Below, one piece after another: positions 6,273 to 9,098 of a stretch of 9,098 nt of DNA. The position numbers and the translations under genes are program-made. The notes under the pieces were generated by a model. It searched no databases. It saw only the letters and a list, made by a program, of their open reading frames with translations, and was not told the origin of the DNA. Source of the DNA: Actinomycetota bacterium (lineage in GTDB: Bacteria; Actinomycetota; Actinomycetes; Actinomycetales; Microbacteriaceae); contig WLDR01000050.1 in the NCBI GenBank assembly GCA_009704705.1, positions 1-9,098 of the forward strand, read 5' to 3'. Position 1 is the first letter of the stretch, and the number at the start of each line of letters is the position of its first letter.

Positions 6273-7375
6273 TGGCTCCCTCGACAACCAGGCGGCGCGC
6301 TCGATTCAACGACCTCACCATCTCGCAGGTGAGGACACTCACTGATGACGCGATTGAGGTTACCTTCGCGGTCCCCGAAGACCTGGTCGACGACTATAGC
6401 TATTCTCCCGGGCAGTACATCGCGCTGCGCGCGACAATTGAAGGTGAGGATGTCCGACGCAGCTACTCCATTTGTCAGGCCCCGGTCACCGGCGAACTCA
6501 AAGTGGGAATTAAGCGTGACTTCGGTGGCCTCTTTTCTACCTGGGCGCTTGCGAATCTAAAGCCCGGAATGAAGTTGGCCGTGATGATGCCCGAGGGTTC
6601 GTTCGTTTCCCAGCAGCTAAAGCCGGGGGCGCACTTTGTTGCCATCGCTGCAGGCTCTGGAATCACCCCGGTCATCGCGCTGATCGAGAGCGCCCTAGCT
6701 TCAGACCCTCACAGCCGCTTCTCGCTCATTTACTCCAATCGCACTGCGATGGAAACAATGTTCGTTGACGACCTTGCCGACCTTAAGGACCGCTACCCCA
6801 CGCGGCTTGCTCTGCATCACGTGTTGACCAGAGAGATGCGCAGCTCCGAGCTATTGTCGGGTCGGCTAGATGGCGAAAAAATCAATGACATCTTGGAACA
6901 GCTCATCTCGCCTACTGATGTGAACGAGTGGTTCATCTGCGGGCCCTTCGACCTCGTGCAGCTTGTTCGGGACACGCTTGCGGATCATGGGGTCGCGCCA
7001 GACGAGATTCGCTTCGAACTATTCACGACGGGCAGGCCCGAGGGTCCCGGCGGCCAGTCGGGTAAACCGGTAGTGGTTGAGGCCGGTCAAGACGTGCACA
7101 CGATTACCTTCCGCCTGGATGGAACATCGGCAACCGTCACCACACCTCTTCGCAGTAACGAGAGCATCCTGAACGCTGCACTGCGAGTGCGAAGTGATGT
7201 TCCGTTCGCCTGTGCGGGCGGAGTTTGCGGGACCTGCCGAGCAACCGTGGTCTCGGGCACTGTGAACATGTTGGAGAACTACGCGCTCGAACCCGAAGAA
7301 ATCGAGCGCGGATACGTGCTCACCTGCCAGTCCATTCCGACGAGCAAGCTCGTCGAGATCAACTACGACTCCTAG
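6272..7375 (+). CDS. paaE: Phenylacetyl-CoA epoxidase reductase PaaE
   Basis: An NADPH-dependent flavin and iron-sulfur reductase that passes electrons to the PaaA diiron centre. It has 367 residues. An N-terminal ferredoxin-reductase FAD domain carries RRSYSIC (62-68). An NAD(P)-binding domain carries AAGSGITPVIAL (126-137) and FICGPFDLV (221-229). A C-terminal plant-type 2Fe-2S domain has ligands C314, C319, C322 and C352 in the order CAGGVCGTC...LTC. The order reductase-then-ferredoxin is typical of PaaE. The frame is open for 40 more codons upstream, but those lie inside paaD; the ATG at 6272 has AAGGAA in front and a 1-base overlap with the paaD stop. The paaG gene follows after 8 bp. 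Confidence 0.96.
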   Translation: MAPSTTRRRARFNDLTISQVRTLTDDAIEVTFAVPEDLVDDYSYSPGQYIALRATIEGEDVRRSYSICQAPVTGELKVGIKRDFGGLFSTWALANLKPGMKLAVMMPEGSFVSQQLKPGAHFVAIAAGSGITPVIALIESALASDPHSRFSLIYSNRTAMETMFVDDLADLKDRYPTRLALHHVLTREMRSSELLSGRLDGEKINDILEQLISPTDVNEWFICGPFDLVQLVRDTLADHGVAPDEIRFELFTTGRPEGPGGQSGKPVVVEAGQDVHTITFRLDGTSATVTTPLRSNESILNAALRVRSDVPFACAGGVCGTCRATVVSGTVNMLENYALEPEEIERGYVLTCQSIPTSKLVEINYDS

Positions 7376-7379
7376 GAGA
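7374..7379 (+). promoter_or_regulatory. Ribosome binding site fixing the paaG GTG start
   Basis: AGGAGA ends four bases before the GTG at 7384 and begins within the paaE stop codon. It is part of a perfect 10-base palindrome, CTCCTAGGAG (7369-7378). It supports the GTG over the longer open frame that starts inside paaE. Confidence 0.75.
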
Positions 7380-7383
7380 ACTC

Positions 7384-8163
7384 GTGTCGATTGACCTCAC
7401 CATCACAGGCCGGGTGGCCGAAATCGTTCTCAATGCTCCCGAGCGGCTCAATGCGATGACCGATGATGACCTCACTGATCTGGGGTCGGCATTCACGCAG
7501 GCGCAAGAAGCTCACGTCGGCGCTGTGCTTCTGCGCGGCGAGGGTCGTGCGTTCTGTGCTGGTCGCGACATCAGCAATGTGGTGCCGGCAACAGACGATG
7601 CGACCGCGTATCTCTCGAATCGCGTGACCCCACTTCTTCGGCAGATTTCCGCTTTTCCGGCCCCAACTTTTGCGGCTGCGACGGGCGCATGTCTGGGAGT
7701 AGGACTGGGACTTCTCATCGCGTGTGATGTTGTCTACGTGGCGGATAACGCGAAGATTGGGTCTCCGTTTGCCAACCTCGGTGCAACTCTGGACTCGGGT
7801 GGGCATGCCTTGTTCTTCGAGCGTCTCGGAGCACATCGCACCCTCGACTTGATCTTCACCGCCGAGTTGATGAGCGGCGCCGAGGCTGTTTCGGCGGGGT
7901 TGTTCAGCAGAGCGGTGGCGGAGGCGGAATTGCTTGAATTCACTCGGGAGCGGGTGGTTCGGGCATCGACCGGGGCAATTGAAGCTTTTCTTGCGAGCAA
8001 GGCCCTCGTGCGTGAACTGCGAGATGAACGCATCGGGCTATGGGCTTCGGTTGACCACGAGAACGTCGAGCAGGGTGCTCTTTGCAAGACCGACGACTAC
8101 CACGAGGGTTTTGCTGCGTTCCAGCAAAAGCGCCCACCAGTTTTTCGTGGCTCCGAACGATGA
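7384..8163 (+). CDS. paaG: Enoyl-CoA hydratase/isomerase family protein, probable PaaG
   Basis: A 259-residue crotonase-fold enzyme. In this place it should be PaaG, 1,2-epoxyphenylacetyl-CoA isomerase, which makes oxepin-CoA (and can also shift a double bond later in the pathway). The oxyanion-hole regions are AFCAGRDISN (56-65) and TGACLGVGLGLLIACD (100-115). The likely catalytic acid is D137 in GATLDSGG, matching D136 of E. coli PaaG in 'PDCGG'. The second glutamate used by true hydratases is replaced (SPFANLG), which argues against PaaF. The C-terminus, KTDDYHEGFAAFQQKRPP, also resembles PaaG. The start is GTG with a strong Shine-Dalgarno. The stop overlaps the next gene (ATGA). PaaF-like hydratase activity is the main alternative. 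Confidence 0.85.
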   Translation: MSIDLTITGRVAEIVLNAPERLNAMTDDDLTDLGSAFTQAQEAHVGAVLLRGEGRAFCAGRDISNVVPATDDATAYLSNRVTPLLRQISAFPAPTFAAATGACLGVGLGLLIACDVVYVADNAKIGSPFANLGATLDSGGHALFFERLGAHRTLDLIFTAELMSGAEAVSAGLFSRAVAEAELLEFTRERVVRASTGAIEAFLASKALVRELRDERIGLWASVDHENVEQGALCKTDDYHEGFAAFQQKRPPVFRGSER

Positions 8164-8564
8164 CCGTTCGAGAAATGTTTGACAAGGACGTTGCATCAGC
8201 GTCTCTCGGCATGAAGTTGATGGAGGCCGGCGCGGGTCATGCGGTCGTCACGATGCTGGTGCGCGAAGACATGCTCAATGGTTTCGGAGTCATGCACGGC
8301 GGGCTCCTCTTTTCGTTGGCCGACACTGCATTCGCGTTGGCGTGTAACGATGGTTCGGCGGTGACCTTCACCTCGGGTGCCGACATCACCTTCCTTCGTC
8401 CCGTAGGGCCCGGTCAGCGGCTGACTGCCATTGCCGCCGAGCGTTCTCGATCAGGGCGCACGGGAATCTACGACGTGACGGTGCGCGACGAATCGAATGA
8501 GGCTGTGGCTGAGTTTCGCGGCCGCAGTAGATCTACCGATCGGCCCGTCTTGTGGGCCGATTGA
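8160..8564 (+). CDS. paaI: PaaI, hydroxyphenylacetyl-CoA thioesterase
   Basis: A 134-residue hotdog thioesterase, last gene of the operon. PaaI hydrolyses CoA esters of ring-hydroxylated phenylacetates and similar dead-end products, freeing CoA. The active-site helix reads NGFGVMHGGLLFSLADTAFALACN, with H46-G47-G48 and the catalytic aspartate D55 (Asp61 in E. coli PaaI). This separates it from the Glu-type thioesterase at the left of the window. The frame is open further upstream, but the ATG at 8160 overlaps the paaG stop (ATGA) and gives the normal length. The final codons are part of a strong hairpin that may end transcription. Confidence 0.93.
   Translation: MTVREMFDKDVASASLGMKLMEAGAGHAVVTMLVREDMLNGFGVMHGGLLFSLADTAFALACNDGSAVTFTSGADITFLRPVGPGQRLTAIAAERSRSGRTGIYDVTVRDESNEAVAEFRGRSRSTDRPVLWAD
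8537..8563. terminator. Hairpin over the paaI stop, possible bidirectional terminator
   Basis: ATCGGCCC (8539-8546) and GGGCCGAT (8554-8561) form a perfect 8-bp GC-rich stem with a 7-base loop; a G-U and a C-G pair extend it to 10. It lies at the end of paaI, facing the converging marR gene 18 bp away. No T-run follows in either direction, so it would be an atypical terminator; GC-rich terminators lacking a T-run are reported in actinobacteria. Confidence 0.45.
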
Positions 8565-8581
8565 GCGAAGTGAAGCGCCAA

Positions 8582-9098
8582 TCAGTCGTCGCCCGAAACT
8601 TCGCCGAGGTCAAGACTCAACCGACGCAGTGATTCGGCGAGTTTGCGCTGCTCGGTCTTAGTGAGCCCGGCAAGAATTGCCGCTTCTGCGTCAATCAAGC
8701 GTGTGATGGCGGCGTCGACTCGCGTGAGACCCGTGGCGGTCATTTCGACGAGCACGCCGCGACCGTCATTCGGATCATCGCGCCGACGCACCAGCCCGGT
8801 TTCGACGAGCTTGTCGATGCGATTGGTCATCGTGCCACTCGACACCAGCGTCTGTTGTAGCAGGGCCTTCGGGCTCAGCTGAAACGGTGAACCCGCTCGT
8901 CGCAGTGCGGCCAAAACGTCAAACTCCCACGCCTCAAGTTTTGATCGACTGAACGCTTGGCGCCGCGCGCGTTCGAGCAACCGCGCGAGTCGGCCGACAC
9001 GAGACAACACCTGCAGAGGGGTGAAGTCGAGGTCGGGGCGCTCACGTGTCCACGCAGAGACGATGCCGTCGACTTCGTCGCGCGCATCCGGTATCGAA
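8582..9098 (-). CDS. MarR-family transcriptional regulator (N-terminus outside window)
   Basis: A winged-helix MarR-type regulator of which 171 residues are visible. The frame stays open to the right edge, and the residues before the internal GTG at 9010 (DEVDGIVSAWTRERPDLDFTP) look like a normal MarR N-terminus, so the real start lies beyond base 9098. Visible parts are the WEFDVLAALRRAG helix, the recognition region TLVSSGTMTNRIDKLVETGLV, and the wing RRDDPNDGRGVLVEMTATG. The C-terminal helices (about the last 45 residues) would dimerise. Its ligand and targets are unknown. It converges on paaI with a 17-bp gap and so need not regulate the paa genes; it more likely controls its own upstream neighbour, outside this window. 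Confidence 0.9.
   Translation of the reverse strand, partial: SIPDARDEVDGIVSAWTRERPDLDFTPLQVLSRVGRLARLLERARRQAFSRSKLEAWEFDVLAALRRAGSPFQLSPKALLQQTLVSSGTMTNRIDKLVETGLVRRRDDPNDGRGVLVEMTATGLTRVDAAITRLIDAEAAILAGLTKTEQRKLAESLRRLSLDLGEVSGDD

Noticed and set aside
7225..7383. In-frame upstream extension of paaG by 53 codons
   Set aside because: It overlaps the 2Fe-2S domain coding region of paaE; the GTG at 7384 has AGGAGA in front and gives the normal PaaG length.
7372..7836. Minus-strand open frame of 154 codons opposite paaG
   Set aside because: No domain features; it mirrors the paaG coding frame.
8082..8159. In-frame upstream extension of paaI by 26 codons
   Set aside because: It overlaps the end of paaG; the ATG at 8160 gives an ATGA overlap like other junctions here and a normal-length PaaI.
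1..9098. Novel defence, mobile or biosynthetic system
   Set aside because: Every gene fits the known aerobic phenylacetate pathway or a standard regulator family; no transposase, integrase, repeats array or unexplained gene is present.

Overview
The window is part of an aerobic phenylacetate (phenylacetyl-CoA, 'paa') catabolism locus from a high-GC Gram-positive bacterium, most likely an actinobacterium. The evidence is fairly high GC, GTG starts, a TetR-type rather than a PaaX-type regulator, a short single-module 3-hydroxyacyl-CoA dehydrogenase, and a MarR protein of actinobacterial type. Genus cannot be assigned from this sequence; a Microbacteriaceae-like organism is a guess. There are no tRNAs, rRNAs, insertion sequences or CRISPR arrays, and no gene-free stretch above about 110 bp.

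Layout, left to right: (1) the 3' end of a 3-hydroxyacyl-CoA dehydrogenase (PaaH/FadB2-like, +); (2) an EntH/YdiI-type hotdog thioesterase (-) whose stop codon overlaps the stop of gene 1; (3) paaZ (+), divergent from gene 2 across 44 bp; (4) a TetR regulator, probably PaaR (-), abutting paaZ tail to tail; (5) a 108-bp divergent control region with a good promoter and an operator-like inverted repeat; (6) a tightly packed operon paaA-paaB-paaC-paaD-paaE-paaG-paaI (+), mostly with 1-4 bp overlaps; (7) a MarR regulator (-), converging on paaI and running off the right edge.

How the genes work together: phenylacetyl-CoA, made by a ligase (PaaK) not in this window, is epoxidised by PaaABC. PaaE supplies electrons and PaaD helps maturation. 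PaaG isomerises the epoxide to oxepin-CoA. PaaZ opens the ring (C-terminal hydratase domain) and oxidises the aldehyde (N-terminal dehydrogenase domain). The product then passes through beta-oxidation, in which the dehydrogenase at the left edge would act; the thiolase (PaaJ) and the 2,3-dehydroadipyl-CoA hydratase (PaaF) are not seen here. PaaI, and possibly the second thioesterase, would release CoA from dead-end intermediates.

The enzymes are canonical and I see no undescribed system. The points worth a second look are regulatory: a shared operator-like core in front of both paaA and paaZ, a related palindrome inside paaZ, a probable leaderless promoter for the minus-strand thioesterase, and two terminator-less convergent gene junctions. 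Four of the genes need different starts from the longest open frames: paaD, paaE, paaG and paaI. The MarR start lies outside the window.
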